Source: Vesta saturnalis (taxonomy: Eukaryota; Arthropoda; Insecta; Coleoptera; Lampyridae). Taken from it: a stretch of 64,000 bases of DNA. The first letter of the stretch is position 1. Each line of letters opens with the position of its first letter. The position numbers and the translations under genes were made by a program. The stretch spans positions 2,271,001-2,335,000 of the forward strand of contig JARFJB010000762.1 in the NCBI GenBank assembly GCA_036346205.1. Direction: 5' to 3'. The notes beneath the pieces were generated by a model. The model worked only from the letters and a program-made list of their open reading frames with translations. It searched no databases and had not been told where the DNA came from. Shown piece after piece: positions 24,896-37,279 of this stretch.

Positions 24896-24899
24896 GCTA

Positions 24900-25300
24900 G
24901 AGGGACGTGCGTTTACTATCTTACTTAAACTTCCCGTATTCTGTGTAATCGTTTCTGCGTTCCAGTCTCGTAAAGGGCTCCTAGTGCTCTTCACATCATT
25001 GATCTTCACTGAACCATTCTGGAATTGTGACCTCGCTTTCTAATATGTATACAGTTGGTCATCTTCCACACTGGATATCATGCGCTTTATTTGAATCTTC
25101 TGTCTTTGAAATTTTTGGAGCACTCGAAGTCCGAATTCAGTTTTCTGAGCAAGCAATTTTCCCATCGTCTCCTTGACTCAGTTCAAAACTACTTCTGCAT
25201 ACTGTTCGCTAACAGGACGTATATTTGTCCTAACGTATTCAGAGTCAGGTCAGTTAATATAACGTTTTTTCCAGGATTCTATCCCAATTTTGAATGGTCT
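24900..25300 (-). pseudogene. unidentified coding relic (minus strand)
   Basis: Read on the minus strand, about 25255 to 24903 gives a nearly continuous protein-like frame. It contains GKLLAQKTEFGLRVLQKFQ, IQIKRMISSVEDDQLYTY, a stop, then QNGSVKINDVKSTRSPLRDW and AETITQNTGSLSKIVNAR. The style (Gln/Lys-rich, hydrophobic heptads possible) suggests a structural or coiled-coil protein. I cannot name a family. It may belong with the relic at 22430-23290, 1.6 kb downstream on the same strand. Confidence 0.3.
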
Positions 25301-25304
25301 TGAT

Positions 25305-25975
25305 GGTAGTGCTTCTGTTATATTGAGCAGCACAACCAGATTTGTCGTTAACGCTGGATTACAGTACTCTCAATAGGTGTCGTTCAGTCATTAGGGACTA
25401 CGAATTTGGAAGTAGCACCTGGTGGTCTGGTCGTGAATTTCTTATACTTTTGCTGCTGTAGTTGCATCGGATGTCGTATTGTATTGCCTTACCAGTTGAA
25501 ATAAGGTTTCTTTATATGGTTGTTGTAGTAGTGTGTGATACAGATACCGCAATTCTATGTTCAATGGCACGTTATATTGTGGTTATGTTTCATGCTGTAC
25601 TTCACTAAATTTTTAGCAGATCTCTAAAATATGTTGATGCTGATAGTACTAACATTTTAACACTACCAGTGACTGAAATCTAACCCGCAAATCCTGTGGA
25701 TGTATCGTCCTATCTTTACGATGCTCCTTGTTAACCCAGATTTATGTTAACCTCCAGCCACTAATATATGGAGTTGTTGTTATAAATGTCATAAGTGACA
25801 GGTAGTATTACATTGTACGTTCGTTATTTCTTATTTTTTTTCAATCCAAAGACATATTTTTTAAACATCCCTTACACAATTTTTAAAGTTGTTCATTATT
25901 ATCCACTTGGTGTGTAGCTACACACTCGTTTTGCACATTTCATTCTTATCTCATTAATTTTTGTAGTTAACTAAA
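25305..25975. other. non-coding stretch upstream of transposase
   Basis: No gene recognised; presumably contains the 5' end of the transposon at 25981, but I could not define its terminus. Confidence 0.45.
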
Positions 25976-25980
25976 TACAG

Positions 25981-26985
25981 ATGAATTTAGAAAGAACGGG
26001 ACTGGTTGACATGATCTTTGTTATGGGATCTGCTGATCAAAATTGTTTGCTAACTCAAAGGATGTATGCGCAAAGATATCCCGATAAAAGCCAATTCTCG
26101 ATTACAAGTTTACAGAAACTTAAAGAAAGGTTTATTAAAACAGGCAATGTGAATTATGAAAAATGTGAAAGGGCTAAGAGAACAAGCGACGAAGACCAAT
26201 CGAATCTTTTGTTGTCTGTAATTTCGCAGCCTTCTACAAGTTCGGCAACAATATCCAAGGAAACCCATATACCCCGATCTGCCATTAGTAAAATTTTAAA
26301 GAGGAACATGAATCATAACTACAGGACATCCTTCCATCAAGAACTGTTGGGCCCTGATTTTGAGATTAAGAGAACATTTTACCAATGGTGGTTGGAAATA
26401 GAAAGAATAACACCTAACTTTTTCCAAAATGTATTATTCTCCGACGAGTCAACCTTCACTCAGAGTGAAACGCAAAATCCAAAAATAGTAAGATTAGTTA
26501 GACTGTAGACTATAAATGTATGGATGGGTATTATGGGTGATTTTATAGCCGGGCCACATTCATTTAACGGACATTTGAATAGTGCTATATATTCACATTT
26601 TTTCAAAATTATTTGCCCCAACTTATGCAAAACATTCCTGTTGTTTTACGGCAAAACATGTGGCTACAGCATGACGGTGCTCTTGCGCAATTGGCGTTAA
26701 AGGCTACAGACTACTTAAATAGAGAACTTCAAGGTAGATGGATAGGTCGTGGCGATCCGGTTTCTTGACCGCCTAGATCGCCAGACTTAACAAAATTAGA
26801 TTTTTTTCTATGGGGTTACATAAAACAACGTATATCAAACTGCTCCGACTACTGCAGAAGATATGAGACCACGCATAATTCGTGCGTTTAAAATTGAGGT
26901 GTTACGAAAAGTAAATAAGTCTTTCCTGGCAAGAATGCGATTGTGTTATGATCGAAATGGGGAACAGTTTGAGAATCTGTTATGA
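25981..26985 (+). pseudogene. DD41D-type Tc1/mariner transposase relic
   Basis: The open frame from ATG 25981 holds an N-terminal DNA-binding region (QRMYAQRYPDKSQFSITSLQ and SATISKETHIPRSAISKIL) and the first catalytic Asp in LFSDESTFTQ (about 26431-26460). It stops at 26506-26508. Other frames carry INVWMGIMGDFIAGPHSF, MWLQHDGALAQLAL (second Asp) and WIGRGDPV. An in-frame stop precedes PPRSPDLTKLDFFLWGYIKQ (third Asp). The protein ends with MRLCYDRNGEQFENLL at about 26983. All three Asp are present, with 41-residue spacing between the last two, but frameshifts and stops make it inactive. Confidence 0.85.
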
Positions 26986-27119
26986 ATACCTCATTTGTCT
27001 AAAAATAATTTTCTACAGTTTAATGCATTTTTTCATTGCAACATGTAGCCGGTTGACTTGATCAAAACAAAAATGAAATAATTTTATTAATTAAAAAATG
27101 GAAAACGGTATATTTTAAA

Positions 27120-27555
27120 GATACATAAACTGACCTTAAAATTTCACGATAAATCCGAAAACGGTATAGAAATTAGGGTAGTCCATTTAAAATAAGCAAG
27201 TTATTAAGGTCGGAAATTATGCAACTTCGGATGAATATTTCGGGGGCTGTAGATGACTTTTTTAAATTAAATCACGTCACGTAGCTTATTAGGTTTTTTT
27301 AGAACCTCAGAATATCAATTCCGAAATTCGCAGATGTCAGGGTACAGCACCGATTTTTGTGGAACCTTTCGGCAACCAAAACTTTCATATTTTTCCAAAT
27401 AATTCGAAAACGATAATTTTCAAGATAAAACATTTTAAATAAATTAACATTAAAATTTGACGATAAATCCGAATGTGGCAAAAATTTGAGGGGTTCTATT
27501 TTTAAAAAAACACAATTTGTTACTACCAAGCTTTTATGATGCGCCCCGTATATTG
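27120..27555. repeat. paired ~80 bp repeats and a putative terminus
   Basis: A segment at about 27137-27210 (aaaatttcacgataaatccg and onward) recurs, diverged, at about 27451-27525 (aaaatttgacgataaatccg). The second copy is followed by gatgcgccccgtata, which resembles the outer end of Tc1/mariner-like repeats. This is probably the 3' non-coding part of the element coding at 25981-26985. Confidence 0.5.
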
Positions 27556-27559
27556 GAAA

Positions 27560-29407
27560 ATAGTTTTATAATACGCACCTCTTAAACATCAAAAACTTTG
27601 ATAGGAAACATTCCTTCTAAAACTCACTCAAAACTGACGTAGATATTGCAGTTTGACGTACTAATGAGCAATCCTGTATAATGGTTTTTTGTAAAATAAT
27701 TGCGAACCGCAATTTGTTATAAGAATCTTCGTAATGTTTGTGATTCGACTGGTTTTAAAAATATCCGAAACGCATACTCACTGATAACAACTTTTAAATG
27801 GTTTGATTCATGATACCATGTGATAGGATCACGATTTTCTAGCGATTTACCGTCAAATTTTTGCTGTTGAGTTGAGTTTTATGAATGAATTTGTTTTAGT
27901 GTGTGGCCACCTTTAGGGATGGTGTGTGGCGAGCTTAAGTTTTTTTGTTTGTGAATTATTATTCCGTAATTTAGATTGTTTTCCGTATTATTCCCCGTTT
28001 ATTGAATGTTGAGTAGCGTATTATTTGTATATAGTTGTATATAAGTGTATATAACGTTTATTTCGTTTGATTTTCTTAAAAGTTGATAGAAAGTTTTGTA
28101 AAATTAAGTAACTTAAAGAAAGAGTGTAGATTTAAATGCATATGATGTCATACTGGCGACATGAAGACGAGTAATTATAGTGGTTCAGTGTAATATTGAG
28201 TATGTTGGTTTTGAATCGTAGAGGTAGAATGTGGGACTAATTGTTTGTACTTAAATGAAAATATATGGATATTTTACACGTTGATGCTGCTGACGTTTGA
28301 ACTTTTGAAAGTTCTCGAGTCCTTATGGATGAAAACGAAGTTTGTGTATAGGGGTATCAAATCTTCCCCTTCCGTTTTTTTAATTGGTGGAACTAAATTA
28401 GATGAGATTTTTTTTGAGTGGGGATTCAAAAATCCAAGATGGATTTTTGGATATAATTTGCTTGATTCTGAAACTGATCGCGCTCCCGAGTAGTAGTACG
28501 GTGACGTTTGTTGTTACGCTTTAAGGGGTGGTTTAGAACGTTGATATATTGGACCTTTTGGTGTTTAACGAACATACTTTTGTGTTGTAAGGGTAGTTTA
28601 TCTACTTTCTGAAGAAAACCTGTGAAGGGATTTTATTAAAATTGTTCAACCACCAAAGGATTAGACCTAGTGCCGATTTCAATTTTACGTAATTAAGTTA
28701 CCTAGAGATCATCGTCGTGTTATATTAGTGCTTCTGTGACCTCTTTGGTTTATATCGCTTTTGCGGATTTATTAACATTAACGTTCTTGAAGTGCCACTT
28801 ATTTGCCGTGCAAAGCGTGTTGAAATATAAAGAAATTTTCGCAGTATATTAAAATTATAGTTATTTAAATAAAGTTATTAACCTTTTGGATTGTTAATGT
28901 GAATAAAACTATTTAAAAGATAAAAGTTAACAAGCAAGTTGAGCGCACAAATTATTATTTTGAAAGAAGTTTTTAATTAATGCAGTAACATTTTACCGAG
29001 ATTAAATCAAGGAATTGTCTGTGTACAAAAGAATATTAGTCAACATTTTCATTCATCATTTGTCAGAGCAGGAAGATTCCATTTCCGTTATAGCTGTAAC
29101 CGATCACCTGGTTCATTTTCAATTGTTGTAACACAGGAGAGGTGTTAATCTAGACATTAAGGTAATATAATATTGTGTTTTTTTCTTGAATATTTTCAAG
29201 ATTTCTTGTGTGTTTCGAATTATTTTTTGTTAACGAAAGTTTGAAAGCGGAGTCGTGTACCTTTTCTTTTCTTTTTAAATTAAGTTGATGTTTTGATTTA
29301 ATTATTGTAAATAATCATAATTCTGACGCTCCGCCTTCACACTTTTTTATTTTTATTTTAGTAGTAAAGGGCAATTGACCCTATAGTAGTGTGGGTAAAT
29401 AATCCAC

Positions 29408-29452
<45 letters not shown>

Positions 29453-30480
29453 TTTTTTTGCAAATTGCAAGTTTACCGGTAATTTAGAAGCGTAAATTTT
29501 AACGTAACGAAGTGACAGTTTTCTTTTTATTGAGTAATAGCGTTAATGATATTTAGTGTTTTATTTGATTTTTAGTTGAGTATTAATTCATTTAGAGTGC
29601 ATTCTACAGCTTTTTTTGTTTTGTTTTGATTATTATATAATGCCTAATTATTTACACTGAGGTGTAGTAACGTAACTTCATTGAGTGTTTATCACGCTTT
29701 TATTTGAAAGGCGTGTAGTGCTATTTTGAAGCCCTATTTCAAGTGGTTTGCTGAGTTGCTGTCCAGCACACCTGGGATTGATTGCGGATAGGTAAGCGTA
29801 TGTTTTTTCTATGTTCAGACACGCTATGTACTCGTAATTTTGGCACGACGTCCCTTATTTTGACTACCAAACATTCTGGCGCCCAAAACCGAACCGATTA
29901 CGTCTTCATTCCCTATTTTGACTTACGTACGTTTTACTATTCTGGATGTGCAAAATTTATCAACATCATACCCATACCCAGTTTTATCTGTAATCCCGTT
30001 CTACCACCCGTTTATACCGTTACAACCAATATAACGTCAGGGATTTTAAATAATATTTTTGTACTAATTTATCATATACTAATTTAAAAATTCCAGCAAA
30101 GACGAAATTGGCGGATTTTGTTTAACGTACATCGATTAAAGTACGAATTTAATATTTATTGTGATACCATAAACTTAAAATATTAAAAATGGGCGCCGTG
30201 CGTATATGGAATTGCAAAAATCACTGTTAGAGTACATACACTTTCTCTCACAAGTTTTTACCGTACATAAATTTCGAGTGACTCTGTATCTTACAATTAC
30301 ATTAAATAAAAAAATATTGCATTATACAACTATCTAACATTTAAAAATTAATTATGAAAATGAGTTCTTAATACATATACATAAATTTCTAGTAAGTAAT
30401 TATATTTAGATTTGTTAATATTCTGTAATTAATTAAAATTCCAAAATAAAATTAGTTTGTGATAGAGTGTTGTTGAAGTA
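27560..30480. other. non-coding stretch; possible LTR/PBS near 29876
   Basis: No protein recognised. An (AT)n run lies at 29410-29451. At about 29876-29892 the sequence ctggcgcccaaaaccgaac resembles a primer-binding site complementary to tRNA-Lys, as used by many LTR retroelements. No gag or pol follows, and no matching second LTR was found, so this is only a hint. Confidence 0.35.
29410..29451. repeat. (TA)n microsatellite
   Basis: Uninterrupted TA dinucleotides. Confidence 0.95.
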
Positions 30481-30483
30481 AAC

Positions 30484-30538
30484 ATGAGTTCCTTTATTAT
30501 ATTAAAATTAATATTAAATCTTTCATTCATTCTTACAG
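30484..30538 (+). CDS. candidate signal-peptide exon of the clip protease homologue
   Basis: ATG at 30484 in a good context (aaacatgag) encodes MSSFIILKLILNLSFILT, a typical short hydrophobic signal peptide. It is followed directly by a donor site, ACAG|GTAATT at 30538/30539. The exon ends one base into a codon. Exon 2 of the protease homologue at 57906 needs exactly one base, and joining gives VYG then EKC. A signal cleavage after Gly would satisfy the small-residue rule at -1 and -3 and place the clip domain at the mature N-terminus. The 27 kb intron, filled with transposons, is the main doubt; a nearer first exon, or another gene, cannot be excluded. Confidence 0.35.
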
Positions 30539-30544
30539 GTAATT

Positions 30545-31475
30545 AACTAAATTTTCTTTGTATGTAATCTCTGGTGAATTCTTGTTTGTGCTTTTCTCTT
30601 ATTAAAGATTCTTTTGACATTTTAATTTCGTCGAATAAGTAAGTACTTGATGCATTTTTAGTAGTTAAATAATGCGTAGTGAAATATCTAAAACAGCACA
30701 TTTTTGGGATTATAGGGTAAAATAATCTATATTACTTTTGTATTTTTGGCGTATGCTGCACACGGTCTATAACACGGTTCATTGATTAAGTTAAAAAAAG
30801 TGGATATAATCTCAAATTGAATGTTGGAGAATGGAGCTGTGTTTGTCGATTTATTAAAGTCTTTGAAGCATTAAGGTTAATTCTTGGAAAACGCAACGTT
30901 TTATTATACTGACTCTATCTACAAGTGCATAGAGTAATTAGTTTTAAATCAGAAGTAATTATAATTTAAACTAGGTGAATGCTAGTGCATTACATGACTT
31001 TCTTGCAAAGTACTAGAAAATATATGGGGTATTTTTATATTTTTGGTTATATTTTGGTCACAACACACCCTGATAATCGTTTACGACATTTAATTAAAGG
31101 TAAAATTTTTATTAAAAAGATTTTCAGCTGTTAAAAAATGCTAAAATTATCCTTTTTTTAGTTAGAAGAATAATTCATTGTTCCGTGGACATGTAAATGC
31201 TACGCATTTAAAATCATGCTAGAGTCACAACACGTTTTAGAATACATCTGAACGTAATTTGATTGTGGTTATTTTATTTTATCGAAAATAAGGTATATTC
31301 TGTTAAAAATGGTATAGATGTAAAAAATATAATTAAAATGAATATCGTCGTTTTTATTTTCATTATATACTTGATCGGAATGTAGTTAATATGTAATATT
31401 GAAAAAATATGAAAATTGCAAAAAAAAAGAAATTCACTTGCAGGAAGTGTTTAATTTTGTAATTTTTGAGTAATG
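30545..31475. other. non-coding stretch, nothing recognised
   Basis: AT-rich; part of the proposed long intron. No features seen. Confidence 0.5.
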
Positions 31476-32147
31476 GTAAATTCGGGCCGGCGAGAGGTGT
31501 CTTATGACACATCTCTTAGTAAAGCATGGTTTAAGATTTTAAAAACGTATGTCGTTATTGGTTCATATAGTTAGTAATTTTGAATACCAACAAAACATCG
31601 TCAATGTTTCTAGGTTATTTTCAAATTTAAGCACTGTCAAATTTAAATAAAATTATTGTTCGAATATCTCGGGATTTGACATCCTAAAGGTCTTAAAAAT
31701 CCCCATTCACTCGTATAAATAAAGTCGAATTTCGTTTAAGGTCTGTTCGCACTAATTCTGGCATGTAAAGTCCACAGATTGAGGGTAGTCATATGACAAA
31801 AATATATTGTACAACTGTAAACGATTCTCAGAACCGAGACCGGGTCAACCAAATTTCGTTTTGGATCTGTTGTACAAATTAATTATAGAAATAATTTTCC
31901 ATAAGAAACGAATTACCTAGCAGTAGGCAATGCCCGAATGAAGTGCGAAAAGTTTGGTTAATTGCGGAGGATCGTTTTTAGCCGACAGATCTCACTGCGT
32001 CAAAAGAGTCAAGACTGTAATTTGGTTATCGAAGCCACTTATAAGTAACTGATTTTGTCATCAATAAATACACTGTGTTGGATGTTAAAAATGAGATTTA
32101 TTATTAGTTAATAATATAACCGATTTTAAAAATCTCAGTTTACAGTT

Positions 32148-32151
<4 letters not shown>

Positions 32152-32186
<35 letters not shown>
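32152..32186. repeat. (TA)n microsatellite
   Basis: Uninterrupted TA dinucleotides inside the 31.5-34.1 kb transposon. Confidence 0.95.
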
Positions 32187-32478
32187 CGAATGTAAACCTA
32201 AGTACAGCTTTGCTTTAAATTCAAATATTGGCCATCTTATAATTAAAAGTCATCACCTTCACTTTCACTATCATCTTCACTCGACACTCCGACATTGATT
32301 ACTAGAGGTTTTACCATTTCCTCAGCCCTTTTTGAACGTCCCATCACTGGCTCATTTACTTTTCAGCATGTAAAATACACTTTTGCCACAGTTCTCCAGT
32401 TACTTGGTTTAATGAATCCTTTCATAGCGATAAAGCATTCTAGTCCCTGAAGCCCTGTCTTCCAAGGTTTTTGTTGTA

Positions 32479-33520
32479 TTACTGTTTACAATTTGCCCAT
32501 ATTAACACGATAGGGTTGAATTGGCAGTGATACGGAAGTAAACGTAAAATTTGATGTCCCCATTGATGAGCGATTTCATAAATTGCATATATTTTTGGAA
32601 CATGTAAATCCTTGGCAATTTGTAATAATTCCACTTTTAGCATATCATTCGAATGAGGAATATTCAGTTTTCTTAAAAATTGAAGATCTTCTTCTTTCAA
32701 CTACTTGAAGGTAATTTTTTTACTAATGTAGAATGATAACTGGCATTCTTGAAACCATTTTTGAAATAAATCAGCGTTCATGTTATCGTGGTAGTCTGCT
32801 GTTTTACTTTTACTGGAAAATACCAATGATGAATTAGGTATAAAACCATCCTTGTTGCCAGCACGCAGTACGATAAAACTAAAATTTATTCGGTTAAAAA
32901 TATTTTTAACAAATCGGGCTATTTTAATTACCGTTTCCCTTCTCCTAGCGGTTTGTTTTTTGTGCTTATCAAATCATTATCATGTCATGATTTTCGAACG
33001 CTTCCTCGACTAAAAATCCACGTCTCATCCAAAAACACAGGATCGTAACTAATTTCACAGCTTTTATTAGCAAAATATTTTCGCAAAAATGTTGCTCGAG
33101 CACCCACAATATGAACCGTCTCCATTAAACGCCTTCTTTCATCGTCAACTTTGAATTCAAAACTAATTTTGTGAACAACTGTTTCAAATTCGTTTTACTG
33201 AAGGTAAATATTTTATCTTCCTTGAGTTCAGTGTGGAGTTTTGAGATAGTAATATGTGAGCCTAAAATTAAACAGTGATTAACTCCATTTCAACAATAAT
33301 TTCTGAATTATTTACCAATTGCATGCATGGTGTAAATTTTTCGTTTCAAAACGTCCTTCACGTATTCGTCGACATCCTCTGACTTCGACTTCAAACGCAG
33401 CCTATGTTTTTGTGGTGAATCCAGCGCCGATTTTCCAGATTCTAAAGCGAGAGCGATTCTTGCCCTTGCCCGAATTCCTTTTTTCACGGAAATGCCGCAT
33501 GCGAGAGCAGTTCGCTGCAA
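32479..33520 (-). pseudogene. intron-containing DDE transposase relic
   Basis: Exon 1 (33520-33316) has a helix-turn-helix-like start (TALACGISVKKGIRARARI) and SEDVDEYVKDVLKRKIYTMH. A 54 bp intron (33315-33262, GTAAAT...TTTTAG) follows, and splicing restores the frame MHAIGSHITISKLHTELKE. Further on are FLDETW-type sequence with the first catalytic Asp (about 33020-33035), ADYHDNMNADLFQKWFQ, NASYHSTLVKKLP, EIAHQWGHQILRLLPYHCQF and NPIVLIWANC, ending at 32479. A deletion just before NASYHS removed the expected second catalytic Asp, and the expected Glu of NPIELIW is Val. Stops also occur between 32700 and 33180. A dead member of the DDE_3-type Tc1/mariner-related group. Confidence 0.75.
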
Positions 33521-34164
33521 CGTAATATGACATAAATATAAATTTAAATAGTGAAAATTATTAGTGTACCTGGATAATGGAAGTTAAAAGTAAACTTGGC
33601 CCCCTGTTATCGCGTTCCATCTCGAAATAATGCAGTATATTCATTAACATTATTTGAGTTTAGCTTTTCAAAGATTTACCTTTTAATGACATGATTATTT
33701 GCTGCAAAATAAATAAATGCATTCAATCAATTGGAAATACATTTTACATTATAAACTTACCTCGTAATAGTGAATATTAATAATAATGGCTTCGAAAAAA
33801 ACTGTTGTTTGCGAATGCAATGGAAACTAATAGATTACGAAGCGAAAGATAAATTATTATAACTACAAAACACGATGCGATTATACGAAACGAAATACGA
33901 AGAATAATTTGAGGTTAAATAGCCAAGAAGACATCTGACAGCGTCGTGCGCTTTGATTTTAGAATCGACATACGTTTTTCTGCGTTTAAAATATATTGCA
34001 GATGTATTCATTATAACTAGTCTTTCTTTAAGTGGGAACTTCACACTAAGATAAAGGGAAACAGATGCATTTTACAGTAATAATTATATCCCCATTCTCG
34101 AGTCCGCCATGAGATACCTCTCCCCGGCGCTACTATAATACGAATTCTCATTTTCACGTTTAAT

Positions 34165-34552
34165 GCTACCAAACTAACATTTACGACAGTACCAACTTAA
34201 TCATTTCAATAAGTAACATTTTTAACCTCAATGTCTGACTTTACTGATTATTATTGAAAGCTTTAAATATTGGCAAACTATATTTTAGGAAGCATTCAAT
34301 TTTTTGACGTGCAATGTTACCAAAATGATATTAATGTAAGTGTCAACCTAAACATGTTAATATGTAACATTCTTAACCTCACAGTCTGACTTTACCAACT
34401 GTCAATCAAAAATTTAAATGTTGCCAAACTACATATTTGGAAGCATTCAATCTTTTGGCGTGTAATGTTACCAAAATGATATTAATTTAAGTGCCAACTT
34501 AAACATGTTAATAAGTAACATTCTTAACCTCAGTGTCTGTCTTTACCAATAT
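34165..34552. repeat. ~151 bp tandem repeat, about 2.5 copies
   Basis: Units share gttaccaaaatgatattaat (34316 and 34467, so 151 bp apart), then caac-taa-catgttaata, a gtaacattcttaacctca block, and gtctgactttacca. The first unit (from about 34165) is more diverged. It lies immediately outside the 34.13 kb transposon end. Confidence 0.8.
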
Positions 34553-34559
34553 ACTCATT

Positions 34560-36055
34560 GTATAGCTCGGTTTTAATTTAGGATTAGTTTTAAAGTTGTA
34601 TTGTGTTTTAGGCTCATAGTAACTTGAGTTTGAACATTAGCTCTATTCCAAGTCGACTTGCATTTTTTGACAAATTCTCCATCTAGGTGTCCCAGAGAAC
34701 TTATATTTCAAATTTCAGAGTTCGGATGCGCGAGATAAGACAGATGGCTTTATATCTCAAAAAATAGAGGAGATACAAAAAAGTTGAAAATCCCGTTTTA
34801 GCATTTAGCATTTAGCATTTAGCAATCTATATATTGAGGTGATTAGAAATTACATGGTACATAGCTAAGTAAATCACATAGTAAGAAATTTTATTAATTA
34901 GTACAAAAGGTACAGTTCGATATAAAAGATTAGGTAGGGACGGTTAATTAACATTGAGATGGACCTAAATTATATAATTCATAATAATATGTTAATATAA
35001 TGATAAACGACAACATATTACACATGAGTGTAGGGTATGTTAGGTGTCGTTATGCAATAAATCAATTTCCTTATTAGTTAGTAGGTTTATTTAAGTATAA
35101 TTTTCCCAAAAAACATGAATTACAGGCTGTGTATAACAAACGTGACGTTAAAACTAGCATTAGACAGATATCAATGTCACAACTACAGTGTACGCAGACA
35201 AGATTTGTGAAAACGTTCGTGTTAGTGCGAAAACGTAAAATAAGTGCTAAAACTAAAGAGAAAACAGAATAAATACATTTGTTATTACAATAAGACATAA
35301 ATAATCCAGCAGTTCTGAAGTTATTGTGAATAATTAACATTTACAGACTTAAATTAGTGATATTTAACAATTCTATACAAGTCTTATAAGAACTTCCAAA
35401 ACAGTGAAAATAAATTAATATAAGACATAAACAATAAGGATATACACTTTCACAAACATTTAAAGTGCCTAAGAATGTAAAATTTAACATTTAAAAATTA
35501 CTGTATTGATTTAAGGTTATGTCATTTCCTCGCATAAAAATTATATAAAATTATTATAGAATGGGACCATTGGGCTAATTAAATTATAAGAGGTAAAAAT
35601 GATATAGCAACCTCAATATTGAGTCACAAATCACTATCTTAGTGACAATTTTACCAAAATTAGTTTTTAAGGGTATATGAAAATTTCAGATAATTTTCCT
35701 TTCAAATTGGCCGTAGGCATTTTAAGGATGTGTAATTATATGTAGTAGCATCCCATATTCGTGTGGAAATCAATTCCAGGCCTTAAAAGTGCATAAAATT
35801 AGTTTAAAATTAAGAAATCAATGTAAAAATTAACATGTTTAATAAGTGGAGCAAGTAGTTCGTGTAAGGACTTAATTTATTTGAAAATTTGTCTAGATTT
35901 CAAGAATGTTGTTAGTTTTAAGATAGATTAAGGGGTTCAAGAGTTATAAGCTTTTGAAGTTAAATTTAAAATTAAGAAAATCTTTAGCCAATCAGAATTA
36001 AGAAAATATTTGAAATAGTTGTTGATAACAAAAGATGAATTTGGTTTCTAACCAG
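34560..36055. other. non-coding stretch
   Basis: AT-rich; a short heptamer repeat (atttagc, three copies at about 34801-34823) is the only structure seen. Confidence 0.5.
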
Positions 36056-36059
36056 GGCA

Positions 36060-36125
36060 TATAAATAGAAGTGCTGGAGGATTAGGAGCTCTCTCTGCTC
36101 TCTGTTCTCTGTTCCAACACTTTGC
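36060..36125 (+). promoter_or_regulatory. possible TATA promoter (gene or LTR)
   Basis: TATAAATA at 36060-36067 is followed about 30 bp later by a pyrimidine-rich stretch (gctctctctgctctctg). About 100 bp downstream come AATAAA-type motifs (36169 and 36189). Promoter and poly-A signal this close together are typical of an LTR, but no second copy or retroviral-type gene is visible nearby. Only motif evidence supports this. Confidence 0.3.
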
Positions 36126-36129
36126 CTAA

Positions 36130-37216
36130 ACAAGATGTTGCAAAAATTTTTGCTCGTAAATATTTTAAATAAAATAACGTCACTTCAATAAAAATTTAAG
36201 TGCGGTTTTAGTATCGGCAGTTTAAAACAAGTGATATTCATTTGTCGTTAAATAAAGTTAAGGTTAGTTTACCCCTAAATAAATTCGGTTGTTATGGACA
36301 GCTACGAGTGAAAATATTTTCCGGAGATTCGATATTGTTTTTAAGTTTGTTTTCTTTTGATATTGATTTTGTTAGTAGTTTTTCGTTTTTCGTTATTTTT
36401 ATTATTGGAAGCGTGTTTAATTGAAATAACCTCCAACTAATGGTGCATTTCAAAAATTATTTTGAAACAAAAATTAATAAATTGTGATGATCCTGAAAAT
36501 AAAGAATCTTCATATAAGAAGAAATATTAGTAAAACTTACCTAAAGGAATAAGCATTATCAAAGAAGCAGATTTGGATATCAAAGGAGCTGTTTTCAACG
36601 GTCAACTCCAGCATCGTAAAGAAGATAAAGAGACCATTTTGAGTGAGTGTACCAATTTTATTTACGTAATTGTTGACATTGATATGTTTACTTGTGTGTT
36701 AATTATGTCCATATTTTGTAATACACATGATGTGCGACAACTTGTATTCATGTCCAAAGGGAACATTAATTGATCTAAATTCAGGCATAATTATACTTAC
36801 GTGTAAATGGTGTGGTTTCATTGTACATTCATTGAAAGGTCATATGAATGCGTACCTATAGCGCATGCTCAGATATTATACATTTGAAGATTTTTTTGTG
36901 TACAGGGAGTTGCACATATATCGCGATGCAATTTAAAAATTATATTTCAATATCTTCGAACGAATTGAAAACAATAAAATATAAATTGGCAACAACCCAA
37001 TGTAAATTAATTACATTACCCATAATTATAAAAATTCAAAATTATAATATAAATCGACAAACTAATAATTTACTTTCCCGTATAGTTTTAAATTGCCTTC
37101 TAAATTTGATCCCTTTCCCCTGTGAAGAGTCTTAATATGCGACTGTTAAGCTAGCTAGGCACTACAAGTTAATTCAAAGTAGAATAAGTATATTTGCATC
37201 ATAATAAATTACAGTT

Positions 37217-37218
<2 letters not shown>
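36130..37218. other. non-coding stretch, nothing recognised
   Basis: Several open frames of 60-95 codons occur (for instance 36848-37135), but their composition is that of random AT-rich DNA. Confidence 0.5.

Positions 37219-37272
<54 letters not shown>
37219..37272. repeat. (AT)n microsatellite
   Basis: About 27 uninterrupted AT units. Confidence 0.95.
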
Positions 37273-37275
<3 letters not shown>

Positions 37276-37279
37276 CATC

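Larger units (their letters stand above)
31482..34132 (-). mobile_element. Tc1/mariner-like DDE transposon with ~30 bp TIRs
   Basis: Imperfect inverted termini: ccggcgagaggtgtcttatg at about 31487-31506, against the minus-strand reading ccggggagaggtatctcatg at about 34127-34108. TA dinucleotides lie near both ends, as expected for this superfamily. The element is about 2.65 kb and encodes one transposase on the minus strand (32479-33520). An (AT)n tract lies inside it at 32152-32186. The exact outer bases are uncertain by a few positions. Confidence 0.65.
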
